Of a DNA stretch of 64,000 bases, positions 45,303 to 58,162 are shown in pieces (position 1 is the stretch's first letter; the number at the start of each line of letters is the position of its first letter). The notes beneath the pieces are model-generated. The model made no database searches, was not told where the DNA came from, and worked only from the letters and a program-made list of their open reading frames with translations. A program made the position numbers and the translations under genes. Source of the stretch: Cryptomeria japonica (taxonomy: Eukaryota; Streptophyta; Pinopsida; Cupressales; Cupressaceae); the NCBI RefSeq assembly GCF_030272615.1, contig NC_081409.1, forward strand, positions 650,226,468-650,290,467, read 5' to 3'.

Positions 45303-46489
45303 CTATTGAAACATGGAGTTAGTCATAAACTAGTAACAAATATTTTATGTGTTTTACATTAATTTACACATAAAGATAATTATATTAGTGTACTCATTTC
45401 TAAAGGGTGAAAAAGTATACATGACTTAAAATGAATATTTAAAAAAAAAAAAATTAAATAAAATTTTATATTTTATGCTTTCTGTTTAACATTATGTAGA
45501 AAGTCTTAAATTTAAGAATTTTTATAGAATTTAAAACCCAAGCAAAATACTTGTAAATTTGGAAAGCGGTTTATGGTTTGCAATTTAGAGTAACTACTTA
45601 TATCATCCATCAAGAACTAGATAAGGCTCTAACTACAAATGAATCTCCATAATTTTTTTTAAGTTAAAAAATTTTCATACTTGGATCATATCAATAGTAG
45701 GGGAAAGGAACCCCCCATACTTGCTGATTTAATGTCCAACTTTTGTACAACATTGCACTAATAGTTGTATGATAAGTACCAATAATAGAATGAAATATAC
45801 CATTTATTGTGAAAAGTAACCAATCATGTGATGCCACCTTAGCTGCACAAGCATTGGGGCCCTTTTGCAAACCTATTAGTCTCACTTTTTTTTGGGTTGT
45901 TTTGGACACTTTGGCAAAAAGCATGTGGATGTGGAATCATATTTGATGATGTGACCCTGAAACCTTAGTTATAAGAAGGAGACTTGCCAAGTAAGCTGCT
46001 GTAAAAAATTCAGAGTGATTTGAAATTTTCACGTAAGATTTTGAGAAGCGTGAAGTTATGGTGCACAACCACTGGGTCCTCTCCCCTATTACAAACCTAT
46101 AAAAGAATCCAACACATTGAGTATTTGATGAGCCTATTAAGGTAACCAACTCATGCCTCACACTTTCCATTTATTTTATTTCATATCCTCTTTTTGTAAA
46201 TATGGTGTTGGAGGAGAAGGTAATTGGGCATCATTAATGCAAATGTGGGACCCCACTCAAATTAAGGGCTAGAAGTTGAAAGATGTACGGAATAGGTTTT
46301 GCATTTATGCCAAGGGATTTTAATACTCTGTCACCACTCATAAATTTTTAAATATTATATTAAGACGTAGCTGTCATCAAATTTGTGTTTGCATAAAACA
46401 TGTGCACAAGTTATTTTTTAATTGATCCATGGGTCACATTCAATAATTTTCTTATTATTTTTTGCTCTATTTGATCACAAGGAAGAGTT
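45303..46489. other. upstream intron-like DNA of the MADS-box fragment
   Basis: No exon 1 or 2 of a MADS gene recognised. Two short minus frames (45924-45691, 46170-45937) have no motif. AT-rich with an A run at 45440-45451. Likely intron or flank. Confidence 0.4.
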
Positions 46490-46499
46490 CAAAGATGAC

Positions 46500-46800
46500 C
46501 TTATTTAGAAATATGCACATCTGACTAACATTAAGAAGATTGTGCCTTAAGCCCTTAACATATAGAATATCCTCTATCTTGGTTTTCCCATAAATGGATA
46601 TTGTCCCTTTGTCTCAGCCTTGAGCAAATTCTACACCACCGAAAATAACTGATCCACCATTTTTCTTTTCAAAATTGATGACTTTTCTTCTATCCCCTGT
46701 CATGTGGCTTGTGCAACCATTGTCAATCAACCATGCATTCTGCTCTTCTTTTTCATGTAGATCATACCACACAATTAATTATCTTCAATTACTCTTATTA
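46500..46800 (-). pseudogene. copia protease / GAG-pre-integrase start
   Basis: Reads NAWLIDNGCTSHMTGD, then NFEKKNGGSVIFGG and VKGLRHNLLNVSQMC. The protease Asp-Ser-Gly triad reads Asp-Asn-Gly, so the active site is changed. Ends abruptly after SQMC. Confidence 0.8.
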
Positions 46801-46966
46801 CACTACAAGAAATTGGTTTCCTCATCATCATCAACTTCCACAACCATGAATAGGGCCTCTTCATTAGAATCATCACAGTCCTCATCTTCAGATGAGTGTC
46901 TACTCTCTTTTAAGTAAAACTTTCACTTAGGCTTATCTCCACTATCTCTATCATCTATTATCTTAT

Positions 46967-47781
46967 TTATATCATCTCTTCTTCTATTTTTTTCTCTAAA
47001 AGGACATCTATACTGGCAAAAAGACCAATCGTACCACAATTGAAACATATAAGAGGTAACTTACCTTTGTATTTATGAGTGCCCTTTTGTAGTCTTCTCG
47101 CAAAGTTTGCTTCTGCGTCATCTAGGTCAGCATCATCTTCAACTTTCTTACTTGCTTTAGATAAAAATTTCTTCTTTGGTTTATCTAATTCAATCTCTCT
47201 CATCTCAAATACAGTAAGGGCTGCATAGAGTTGATCCATAATATAAGTATTTAAATATCTACTTTCCTTAATAGCAGACATCTTAGCAACAAAAGAACTA
47301 GGAAGAGTCCTAAGTACCTTCCTCACAATTTCATCCTCCTTCATGTCTCCACCAACACATCTAATTCTAGAAACTACTTCAGTGACTTGATGCATGTAGC
47401 TATCAATACTTTCATCTTCTGACACTCTTAAACTTTGAAATTTGCCTTTGAGATTTTGCAACTTGACTTGCTTTATCTTCTTGTCTCCTTCATAAATACG
47501 GTTAAGCTTGTCACAAAGATCCTTGATGGATTTACAGTCTATTACCTTCAAGAGTTCATTAATAGATAGTCCACTAATGATTGCATTCCTTATTTTTCCG
47601 TTGTTCACATATGCCCAAATGTCATCCAAAGTAGTAAGAGTAGAGGGAGAGGTGTAACCTTCTACAATAAAGTTCCAAATCCCAAAATTCATAGAGTAAG
47701 ATGTGATTCCAACCTCATCTTCCAAAAAGAGTAATTTGAGATATCAAACTTAAGGATCCTATAAGATTTGTCTTGTGCCAT
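46967..47781 (-). pseudogene. copia gag (UBN2-type) with damaged zinc knuckle
   Basis: ATG at 47781, 44 bp after the primer site, opens MAQDKSYRILKFDISNYSFW; a frameshift near 47720 leads to the long frame 47725-46967. Typical gag blocks: DDIWAYVNNG, LCDKLNRIYEGDKKIKQVKL, EDESIDSYMHQVTEVVSRI, VRKVLRTLPSSF, MDQLYAALTVFEMREIEL. The zinc knuckle begins CFNCG but the following His and Cys are lost (GLFASIDV), so RNA binding is probably impaired. The stop lies at 46967, before the protease part. Confidence 0.88.
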
Positions 47782-47824
47782 CTTGAATCTTTCTCAAGTG
47801 TTTAAGCTTCTTCTAGAGGAACTT

Positions 47825-47837
47825 GTCTCGGATACCA
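47825..47837 (-). promoter_or_regulatory. primer binding site, variant
   Basis: Minus strand TGGTATCCGAGAC, a close variant of TGGTATCAGAGC, two bases after LTR end TTGAACA. Confidence 0.75.
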
Positions 47838-47839
47838 GT

Positions 47840-50598
47840 TGTTCAACACACTTTTTGGTTGAGAGGGGGGTGAACCAATCTAGACCTTAAAATATTAAAT
47901 CTTAAACTTTATCTTATCAGAACATAATAAACATATCTTTTACTTCATCAGAAAAATAAAGAATAAAGTAAAGAAACATAATGCACAAGAGAACTCCACA
48001 TTCACGTGAAAAACCCAATGAGGGAAAAACCACAGTAAGAATCAACTCACAATATATAAAATGATTACAATTTTGTTTTAGGCTCACTGCAATGGAAGCA
48101 CACTACCACCTAAAGACTTGCAAGCTGAGATGATCTATCCTAGGGCAAGATAGAATTTATCACAACATCTGAATCAATGGGATAAAGTTTTCTCCAAAAT
48201 GAATCTTCACTTGAACTACTATCACAAGTAGCCAACTCCAACAAAAATTGCTACCACACTGTCACTGTCTTTACATCATACAATTCTGCAACTGATATGA
48301 TCATGAAAGCACATTCGCACATATTCTAATTTATTTGCTCACAACAACTGCACTTAACAACTCCAAAATGATCTACTTGGAGGAGATTTGAGTGAGATAG
48401 GAGCAATTTGGTGAGTTTATGTGTTGCTGGTTATGCATGTCCAGCATGTTGTTTTTTGGTGTTGAGTTAGTTTGATAATAATTATCTCATGTGTTCAGCA
48501 TTATACTTCTACACCATATTTTCATGGAGAACCCTACAAGGGAAAACCCACGGTGAGAGTCACACTCGCAATATAATAAAGTTGATTATAAGGTTTTAGG
48601 CTCATTATCAAGGAGCAATATTAACCTAATGGACTTGCAATGCTAAGGCGCACAACCTTAGGGCAAGATATAAAGAGACTTGCATAACTGATATGTACTA
48701 TCTCGGGGCAAGATATACAAGTATAACGACAAACTCACTATCCACCAAAAGACAAGAAAAATAGTTGAAACTGAAATGAGTAAGATCTCCTGATCATGAA
48801 ATTGACCTTAAACCTTGGTATCAAGCGAACAATATCATGGTAAGCACATCTAATCATAAATACCATCTTTGATCACTATCACTCTAAAGATTTTACTATC
48901 AAGGCACTTCTTAACTAACTTTTGCACATCACCAACACAAAATCTCCTTGAATATTATTCTCATGTATTACACAATGATTCATGCTCATTCCTTTACTCA
49001 ACACATACAACCATACATTCTTATATACAAATTTCTTTATCAAAACCCTCAATTAGGCCAGCCAAGACATAATAAGCCATATTAAAAAATTTAGATCATC
49101 CGAACATAAAATAATTACACCGGTCCTCTCTAGGAAATAAAGAAGGCCCAAACACATCATAATACATTTATTCAAGTAGATTCTAGTGAACCACACACGC
49201 TACCACAATCTACAAGATTGGCACCAAGTGAAACATGTAGAAAGATATTGAAACACATCAATTGGTCAACCCAAAAACATCTTCCAATGCAAATTACTAA
49301 GTGTGGATCACCACATGCCATGGTGAAATCCATATCAACAATATAACTCATCCTCTAAAGTATATCCAGACCAAAAGAGCATTATCCAAACAAGATAGAT
49401 CAATTGAATAAATGAGACTCAACACAATAGAGTATGCTGAGAACATACCAACATTACTAAATTATGGATCAAAGCCAACACTTGAAAGTTGAACTAGAAT
49501 ACTACACAAACCAAATAAACATGTCCTCCAAATCACATCCCTTGGATCTGCATATCCATAAGCCACCAAATAATTTCAAGATCAATTTGACAGATAGCCT
49601 TACTATCAAAAAACAATAACAATTGAACTCATCATATGGGCAATCAGAGGACCTAGACAACTGCTAGTACACCATTCACAAAACATAAACATTATATCCA
49701 AATCCAGACATCATGATCTTCATAATCTAGAAGAATGCAAATCATTCTTCCCTTGGAACAATAAATACTCTTTCCTGCATATTAAGACTTCATGTATTGT
49801 AACCTTTCCGAACCAACTTATGTATGCAAAACATCAATACTAGGCAACATCTAAACATCTAATCATGGATATTTACTAAACGCTTACAATCAAAGACAAA
49901 CATCAACCATATAAGACCAATATCTGTGATAACACAATATATCAACAACCATCATCTTCAGTTTTCCATAAATCTCTATCATAACTGAATACTTGATACA
50001 TATTCTACACAAACCAATTGTGACAACCAGACAAGGTGCCAATTTTTTCACACAGAATATAAGTACTCTTACCTATATATTAACGCTTACTCAGCATAAC
50101 TATCAAACAATATACAACTTCCCATCTCCATATAAAAAAATCCACAACTGTAGATATTTGGAAAGCCACACACATAAACAACAACACAACCATCAAACAA
50201 AGCATCAACATCTAAACCCATTATTAGAAACATTTGCACTAGTATTTCCAAAGCATATAGTATGATTGGTCATCAACTAAGCACCTGGAAAATAATCAAC
50301 AACTAAATAATCAACCATCAACTACAACACATAAACTTAACATCATCAGACCGTCAACTAATCACCATCCAAATCATCAACTCATCAACTTAAACACATA
50401 AATTGAACATCATAAGACCATCAACTAAACACTAGGAAAATCATCAACTGAACTTTAGATAAATCATCACAAACACTAGTCAGGTAGGCCATATTTAGCA
50501 TATGTGTAAGTGATAAACTACATCAATTGATTATGACAAATTCCATACAAGTCTGATATTAATGACAACACAATAGAGCATTATTCAAGTTTCCAACA
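47840..50598 (-). repeat. 5' LTR of the copia element, probably composite (2.76 kb)
   Basis: On + TGTTCAACAC...TTTCCAACA. The signature GAGAGGGGGGTGAACC is at 47860-47876. The common leader module occurs twice, at 47999-48032 and 48526-48570, suggesting that a second LTR fragment has been inserted or duplicated inside. The rest is A- and C-rich DNA without coding signal; short frames are ignored. Confidence 0.6.
50268..50470. repeat. short degenerate tandem repeats (CATCAACT units)
   Basis: CATCAACTAA-like units recur, with a longer unit of about 65 bp (CACATAAA-TT-AACATCAT-AGACC) at about 50328 and 50394. Lies at the start (minus strand) of the copia LTR. Confidence 0.6.
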
Positions 50599-52490
50599 CT
50601 CTCTATGCAAAAGAAGGACCAAATGCTTGGGCGATTGATAGTGGGTCTTCTAATCACATGACTGATGATAGAAGAAAGTTCATTAATCTTGAAAAGTGGA
50701 ATGGGGAATCAGTTAAGTTTGGTGTCAAAGAGTTTTCTCATATTTGTGGCAAAGGAAACACAACCATTGATAGAAGTAACAAGGCAGAAGATGTTCTCTA
50801 TTTTAAGGTATTGAGACATAATCTTCATAGTATTAGTTAGATGTGCAACAAAGGATACAAACTTAAATTTGATGAGATATGCTATAAAATCAAAAAGTGT
50901 AGCTCAGGAAGATTGATTGCAGAAGGAACAAGGATTGGTGGAAATATTTATCTAAAGGAAGCTAAAGGAGGAAGTTTTCTAATGGCTCGAGGTAGTGAAT
51001 GTCAACTTCTGTACAAGAGGATGGGACAGATGAATTTTGATAAAATGGTGAAGATCAGCTCTACACAAGAAGTAAGAGATATGTCAAAGATTATCAAGCC
51101 TACAAATACATTATGCAAGGAATGTCAGATGGAAAAGTAGACAAAGGCAAGATTCAAGAGAAAATAGAATTCTAGTAAAAAAACCCTTCAAGCTGATACA
51201 AATTGATCTATGGGGATCAACCAGGACAAGAGGACTAAATGGTGAAATGTATTTATGGGACTTGTTGATGATTACTCTATAATAACATTGGTTACTTTTA
51301 TAAGAAGAAAATAAAAGCCCTATATAAGATTAAAGCTTTCAAGTCTATGGTTGAGAATGAGATAGATGCAAAGATCAAATGCTTAAGGTATAATACAGGA
51401 AGCAAATTTACATCAAATGAGTTTAATAAGTTTTATGAAAATTATGGTATTAGGAGATATTTGCCTGCTCCTAGGATCCCTTAGTAGAATGGGATAGTCT
51501 GCCTACTCCTAGGACCCCTCAGTAGAATGGGGTAGTAGAAAGGAAAAATATAATTGTTAGAGAGATTCCTAGGATAAGGTTAAAGGATGCCAATTTACTT
51601 GATGTGTATTAGAAACAAGTTGTCGATACTATTATCTATATTCTTAACAGAGGGCAGGTAAGGATAAAAAATTATAAGACCCCTTATAAGCTATGGCATG
51701 AAAGAACTACTACTATCAAGTATTTAAGAATTCTTGGAAGCAAATGTTAGACTACAAGAGATGATGAAGATCTTGGAAAGTTTTATTCAATAACTGATGA
51801 AGGAAACTTCCTTGGTTACTCAACAAGAAGCAAGAGCTACAAATGTTACAAGAGAATCAGGAATATAGTTGAAAGCACAAATGTTAGAGTTGATGAAAAC
51901 TAAAATCAAACCATAGAAGAACTTGAGGATTGCAGATCAAAAGCTGCTCCCTACATGGTAGAAGAACAAATTAGAGCAAGCTAATGTTTGTTTTTTATCA
52001 AAGATGGATTCTAAAAACTTTTTCTGATGCTATTAAGAATGGAGGATGGTTGAAAGCAATGAAAGAAGAGCTTCACTAGATTGAGTAATATCATACATGA
52101 GAACTAGTCCCTAGACAAGCAAATAAAAATGTTATAGGAACAAAGTGGGTGTTCCTGAATAAACTGAATGAAGAAGGAGAATTAGGAACAAAGCCAGATT
52201 GTTTTGTAAAGGATATTCTCAAGTACAAGGAAATAAATTTGAGGAGACTTTTTCTCTGCTGGCTAGAATGGAAGTAACTAGGATTTTTCTTACATCTACA
52301 ACTCGCAAGAACTTTAAGGTGTACCAAACGGATGTCAAATTAGCATTCTTGAAAGAAGATTTAAAATAAGTGTACATAGACCATTCTGATGGTTTTTAGT
52401 TGGCAGAAGATCTGAACATGGTCTGCAGACTAAAACATACATTCTATGGACTCAAGAAAGCCTCTAGGGGTTGGTATGCAAGGTTCATTG
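50599..52490 (+). pseudogene. copia pol N-part: protease, integrase, RT start
   Basis: Protease IDSGSSNHMTDD (50633-50668), GAG-pre-integrase (LLYKRMGQMNFDKMVKI, LCKECQMEK; 51009-51140), integrase remains with VVERKN after a 38 bp tandem duplication (51463-51538), FRIF/LRILGSKC-type block near 51723, then RT start (ERTWELVPR-like HTWELVPRQANKNV near 52090, GTKWVFLNKLNEEGE) up to WYAR at 52469-52484. More than ten stops and several frameshifts. Cut at 52490 by the insertion; it resumes at 59102. Confidence 0.85.
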
Positions 52491-53543
52491 TGCTAGGTCC
52501 CAGAGACAACTGAGAGGAGGGGGGTGAATCAGTTGTCAAATATATTCAAACCAAAAACAACTTAACCAACTTAATGCTTAATACCGATAAACCAGTTACG
52601 TATGCTGGTACACAGTTTTAACAATTAATTGCTACACCGGTAAAGATTAATGCATGAAACATAAATACAAAGTCATCCACAACACATAACACTAATATTT
52701 GTACGTGGAAACCCTGTAAGGGGAAAAACCACGGCGGGAAACCTTACCCACAATCAGATGATACTACTGCAGATAGTAAGTGTACATAAATGGGGTCTGC
52801 ACATGCAAAAAGGCCAACAGCCTAGAGCTCACTGCTCAATCACAAAATGGGAGTCACACTAACTACAGTTGGACGGTTAAATCCAATAAGAATGTACTGC
52901 ACAAAATAGCATCTTCATATGCTGGATTCGATACCGGTGTAATGCTGATATGCTTTCACAAAAACCTAGCTTCACCTTCAAATGATGTCTGCATGTATTG
53001 CACTGCTTAATCTCGCATATACCTTCACACAATTCTTTTACGCATTCCACACTTGATCTTACAAATAAGATCTTACATTTATACCATAACCTAAGACCAA
53101 TTTTAGTAGGTCGGCTCTCCAAGATATTACAATAAAAATATTTTACAAACAATATAATATCTGATGCAATAACCGATTGAACATGTCGACTTAATGCATT
53201 TACAACAATAATTAATCATCTCCATAGCGTGCCATGTTGATCTGGAAAAGATAAACCTGCCGGTGTAACCCTAGACCTATTTGCCGGTAAAGGCAAATAT
53301 GTAAATATGAATATACCAATGATTTAACTCATTAAGATAAGATGTCCACACGATGTCTTTGATATTACCAAGTGTCTTCCATATCATTCCAAGTGCCGGT
53401 GATCATTATATCCTACCGGTGAACCATATACCAGTAACTGTGCAATAGTTACTTGCTTGCTGGTGAATACTGTTGGATCTCCAAAGTGCTAGTGTCTTAG
53501 TAGGTGTTGACATCAATCACAAAACCATACCAAAATACCAACA
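52491..53543 (-). repeat. 3' LTR of nested copia element (1053 bp)
   Basis: On + TGCTAGGTCC (one base off the TGTTAGG of the other LTR)...ATACCAACA. It keeps a minus-strand TATAAAT box at 53077-53083 that the 5' LTR has lost. Confidence 0.92.
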
Positions 53544-53557
53544 ATCTCCCCCTTTGG
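53544..53557 (-). promoter_or_regulatory. polypurine tract
   Basis: Minus strand CCAAAGGGGGAGAT directly before the 3' LTR. Confidence 0.88.
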
Positions 53558-53954
53558 CATTGATGGCAACACAAGATGGAAAAACCATCAAAGTGCCAAA
53601 ACAGAAATGCCAAATACCAAAAACCAACAATCTCCAAAAAGATCATAACCAAAAATCAAAATACATACAGAGAGTAATAGTCTCTCCCAACCAACAATCT
53701 CTCCCCCTGGGAGCAACATGTGTTATCCAAAGTTTTTCAATACCAATCTCTCCTCAAAAGATAATGTGTTTTTCCATAGATATCTCTCCCCCTTTGACAT
53801 CAAATGCCAAAGTTACAACAAAACTAAGTTCATATACAAAATACCAATCAATTCAATATACCAACTACTCCCCATGAGAAGTAGCTTCCTCATCAAAGAC
53901 CGGAATAAAAGATTTGTCTGTTAATTTTGCTGGTTGATGACAATCATCAACTTC

Positions 53955-56900
53955 CTAAGTCTCTACCAGTGGTGGTATGACTCCAAGCTGATCTCTGATA
54001 TATTCAAAAGTCTCCTTACGCAAAGGTTTTGTAAAAATATGTGCAAGTTGTTATTTAGTATTCACATAAACCAGTTTTATCTCCTTTTCTTCAACTTTTT
54101 CCCTTAGAAAATTCAGTTTGATAGAAACATGTTTTGTTTTAGAATTTAGTACTGGATTCTTAGATATATCAATTGCTGCAATGTTATCATAATATATAGT
54201 AATAGGTTCCTTGCATTTTACCTTTATGTCTTTCAACATTTGCTTAAGCCATAGTACCTATGTACAGTTAGTTGTTGCTGCAAAATATTCTGATTCTGTT
54301 GTTGATAAAGATGTACAACTCTATTTCTTACTCAACCAAGAAACTAGTCTGTTTCCAAGAAAAAATGCTCCGCTGGTGGTGCTTTTCCTATCATCCACAT
54401 CTCCTGCCCAATTTGTATCTGTGTATGCACATAATTCAAAGTTTTCATCTCTAGGATACCATAATCCAATATTTATAGTGCCTTGTAAGTACCGGAAAAT
54501 CCTTTTTACTATTGATTCATGATTTTCTCTAGGATTACTTTGAAATCTTGAAACAATACATACTGCATTCATAATATCAGGTCTGGTTTATGTCAAGTAC
54601 AGTAAACCTCGTATCATAGATTTGTATCTAGTTGGATTAACAGGTGTAGATTCATCCATTTGAGATAATTTGTCATTTGTAGTCATAGGTGTGCTTACCG
54701 GTTTAGAGTTCTCCATCCCAAATTTATTTAGTAACTCTTTCAAGTATTTGGATTGACTCAACAATATACCTTTGTCAATCTGTGAAATCTGCAATCCTAA
54801 AAAGAATTTTATTTCTCCAATCATAGACATTTCAAATTCTTGCTGCATTTTAATAGAAAATTCTTTACATAATCCATCTTCTCCTCCAAGATTATATCAT
54901 CAACAAATACTTCTATAAGCAAGATGTCATCATTAGTTATTTTGTAATATAAATTGATGTCTGCATTTCCTTTAGTAAAACCAATCTTCAAAAGATACTT
55001 ATCCAATCTTGCATACCAAGCTCTTGGAGCTTGTTTTAATCCATACAAAGTTTTTCCTAACCTGCAAACCATATCATTGTCATTTGTCAAAGAAAATCCA
55101 TCAGGTTGTTCAATATAGACTTCCTCTTCAAGATCTCTATTCAAAAATGCACATTTAATATACATTTGATACATTTTGTAGTTCTTGTGTGCTGCAAAAC
55201 ACAAGAATAATCTGAGTGCCTCAATTCTAGCTACCGGTGCAAAGGTTTCATTGTAATCAACTCCTTCTTTCTGAGAATATCCCTTACATACTACTCTTGC
55301 TTTATTTCTGACAACCATACCATCTTCATTAAGTTTGTTTCTAAATACCCATTTGGTTCCAATTACATTTTTATCTTTAGGCCAGGAAACTAATGTCCAA
55401 GTGTTATTTTTCTCAATTTGTTCTAATTCTTCTTCCATAGCTTTAATCCAAAATTTATCTTCACATGCCTCATTAATAGATGATGGTTCAATTTGAGAAA
55501 TACGACATACCTCTTCATTTGCCAATCTTCCTCTTGTCATAACTCCTTTAAATTTGTTTCTAATTATCTGATCTTCAAAATGATTCAATCTTACATACTG
55601 GGGTGTCTTTGTTTGCTATTGTTCTTCAATTATTGTGGAATCCTCAGATGGTACCGTGGTAACTGGATCTTCATTCTGTACCGGTGGATTTAGTGTAGGT
55701 CCATTTGTCACAATTTTTATTGCCGGTTCAGAGTCTATATACCTTGTAGTTCCTCTGAATTGTTCATCAATTTTTACATTTGTACTCTCAACAATTTTCT
55801 ACAATCTCTTGTTAAAACATCTATATGCCTTGCTCTTAGATGAATAACCAAGAAACATTCCTTTATCACTTCTAGGATCAAATTTGCCAATATACTCATC
55901 TCTTCTGATATAACATTTACTTCCAAAAATTCTGAAATACTTAAGAGTAGGAGTATTACCAAACCATAGTTCATGAGGGGTCTTACCGGTTTCACCTTTG
56001 ATGTTAACTTTGTTGAATGTATAGACCGTTCTACTGACTACTTCTCTCCAATACACGTGGTAAATTTGCTTCTAATAACATACTTCTTGCTGCATCCAAG
56101 ATAGTTCTGTTTTTCCTTTCAACAACTCCATTTTGCTGTGGTGTCTGAGGTGCTGATAGTTGTCTTATGATTCCATTCACTTCACAGAATGTATTAAAAT
56201 CCTTAGATGTGAATTCTCCTCCTTGATCTGATCTTAAACATTTGATTTTCTTACCGGTTTCATTTTCAACCATTGCTTTGAACAGTTTGAACTTTCCAAG
56301 TGCTTCTGATTTTTCTCTGAGAAAAGTAACCCAACACATTCTAGAATAGTCATCAATTATTAGCATGAAATATCTATCACCTTGTAAGCTTTTAGTTCTA
56401 GCTAGACCACATAAATCAGTGTGAATTAAATCAAAAGCATTATTGGATTTTTCTAGTATACTTTTGAAACTAGCTGTAACTTGTTTTCCAATTTCACATT
56501 CTTTACACATTGTATTCTGAGGTTTGACAATTTTAGGTAAGTCTCTAACTGCCTTAGTAGTACTGATCTTTACCATGCAATCAAAGTTTACATGATAGAG
56601 TCTCTTATGCCATAACAAACTTTCATCTATATGTGCAATCAAGCATGTCTTTTCACTGTTATTCAAATGAAAGATATTACCTCTAGTCTGATTACCGGTT
56701 GCAATTTCTAAACCAGTTCTATTCATGATTTTGCATTTTCTATTTTTAAATTGTAACTGAAATCCTTTCTCAACTAATTGACCAACACTTAAAAGATTAT
56801 GCTTTAATCCTTCAACATAGTAAACATTGTCAGTGTTATGCTTACCATCAAGAGATATTGTACCCTTACCTTTGATTGAACAAGCTTTGTCATCTCCAAA

Positions 56901-57210
56901 TCTTACTAAACCTCCATTGTATTCTTGAAAGTTCAAGAATTTACCTTTGTCTCCTGTCATATGATGTGAGCATCCTGAGTCAATGATCCATTCATCCTTT
57001 ACTTCAACTTTAGCTACTAGGGCTTGTTCTACCAGTTGAGCAGTAGGCGTCGGTTGATCTTCTCTTATAGCAACAAAAACTCATCCATTGTCTACTAGAT
57101 CATCATCAGAATCATCAGTCACACCTTCATCAGCAATGTAACAAGATTTGTCTTTGTTCTTCTTAAATCTGTATCTCTGATATTCAGGATTAGGCTTGTA
57201 TATTTTTCTA
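53955..57210 (-). pseudogene. copia pol: protease, integrase, RT, RNase H
   Basis: Protease WIIDSGCSHHMTGD (about 56990-56950); GAG-pre-integrase and zinc site LLWHKRLYHVNF ... CKECEIGKQ; integrase core LIHTDLCG, IIDDYSRMCW, NGVVERKNRT; FGSKCYIRRDE; RT with [37 protein letters not shown] and VFVDD (Tyr of YVDD replaced by Phe, about 54905); RNase H with YLQGTI, DDRKSTTSGAF, YYDNIAAIDISKN, AHIFTKPL, ending at a TAG at 53957-53955. Frameshifts near 56045 and 54840 and single stops near 57065, 55800, 55618, 54588, 54315 and 54051. Catalytic D and E residues of integrase are intact. Same frame as gag, separated by one stop. Confidence 0.94.
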
Positions 57211-57212
57211 GC

Positions 57213-58106
57213 TTATTCTCTTAGTCTAGCATGTCTATCAGGGCATCTCGAAGCCATATGACCAATCTTATTGCAGTTAAAACATTTAAAGGGTGCTTTA
57301 CCTTCATACTTACTTCCAACTGGACCTTTAGACATTTTCCTTGCAAACAGTGCTTCAAGTTCTTCAAGTTCTTCATTTTCTTTCCTGTTTTTTTCAAGTT
57401 CTCTTGCGTAAAAGGCTTTCCAATCAGATTTTTCAAATGATGGAGCAGATGATATTGATGCTTTAAAGGCTAAATCTGTCTTTATAGTAGCAACAGGACC
57501 AAATTCTTCAATTTCAAAAGCTGAAAGTTTCCCAATCAATGTATCCCTAGTAACTGATGTGTTAAGCATTGTTCTCAACTCATTTATAGCAGTAACCTTC
57601 ATTTTATATGGCGGTGGCAATCCTCTTAAAACTTTTGAAACAATTTCATCCTCACTTAAGGTTCTTCCACAATATTTAATACCCAGAACAATTTCATTTA
57701 CTCTTTCCATAAAAGAAGAAATCCTTTCATCTTCTTTCATTTTCAGATGTTCATACCCAACTCGGAAGCTTTCAAGTTTTGCAATTTTGACTATGGAATC
57801 TCCTCCATTCAGGGTTTCCAAATGATCCCAAATAGCTTTAGCAATAGACCTATCTGATAGTCCCATGATTTGTTGATCTGATAATGCGCTCAAAAGTATT
57901 TCTCTTGCTTTGCAATCATTTTCTTCATCTTTTGTCAAGTTAGCTCGACTGGGCTGACCTGGTACAGCAACAGTATAACCATTCTTTGTAACTTCCTAGA
58001 TGTCTTTTCCAATGCAATTCAGATGTGTCTCCATTTTGATCTTCCATATGCCATAGTTGGTTCCATCAAGTTTAGGACTGTCCTTCCTGAAATAGTTAGT
58101 AGACAT
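57213..58106 (-). pseudogene. copia gag (UBN2-type, CCHC)
   Basis: ATG at 58106, 42 bp after the primer site: MSTNYFRKDSPKLDGTNYG, then AIWDHLETLNGGDSIVKIAKL, EDERISSFMERVNEIV, VSKVLRGLPPPYK and an intact zinc knuckle CFNCNKIGHMASRC (about 57285-57240). One in-frame TAG near 57998 breaks the N-part; the remaining frame 57938-57213 is open. The stop at 57213 separates it from protease in the same frame. Forms the particle and packages RNA in intact copies. Confidence 0.93.
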
Positions 58107-58147
58107 TGGATCTCCTCAAGCTGTTAAACTTCTACAAAAGAGGACTA

Positions 58148-58160
58148 GGCTCTAATACCA
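58148..58160 (-). promoter_or_regulatory. primer binding site, one-base variant
   Basis: Minus strand TGGTATTAGAGCC, differing from TGGTATCAGAGC by one base, two bases after the LTR end. Confidence 0.82.
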
Positions 58161-58162
58161 AT

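Larger units (their letters stand above)
46490..50598 (-). mobile_element. copia element, 5' LTR, gag and protease remnant
   Basis: Minus strand: LTR 50598-47840, primer site variant, gag (47781-46967), protease and GAG-pre-integrase start (46800-46490), then cut at about 46490 where sequence turns into the AT-rich flank of the MADS exons. The rest of pol and the 3' LTR are missing. On the right it abuts pol of the + copia element at 50599, which has lost its own 5' part there. Confidence 0.78.

Noticed and set aside
45691-46170. Two adjacent 77 codon minus frames, considered as MADS exon 1 or 2
   Set aside because: No MADS-box sequence and no matching exon sizes or phases.
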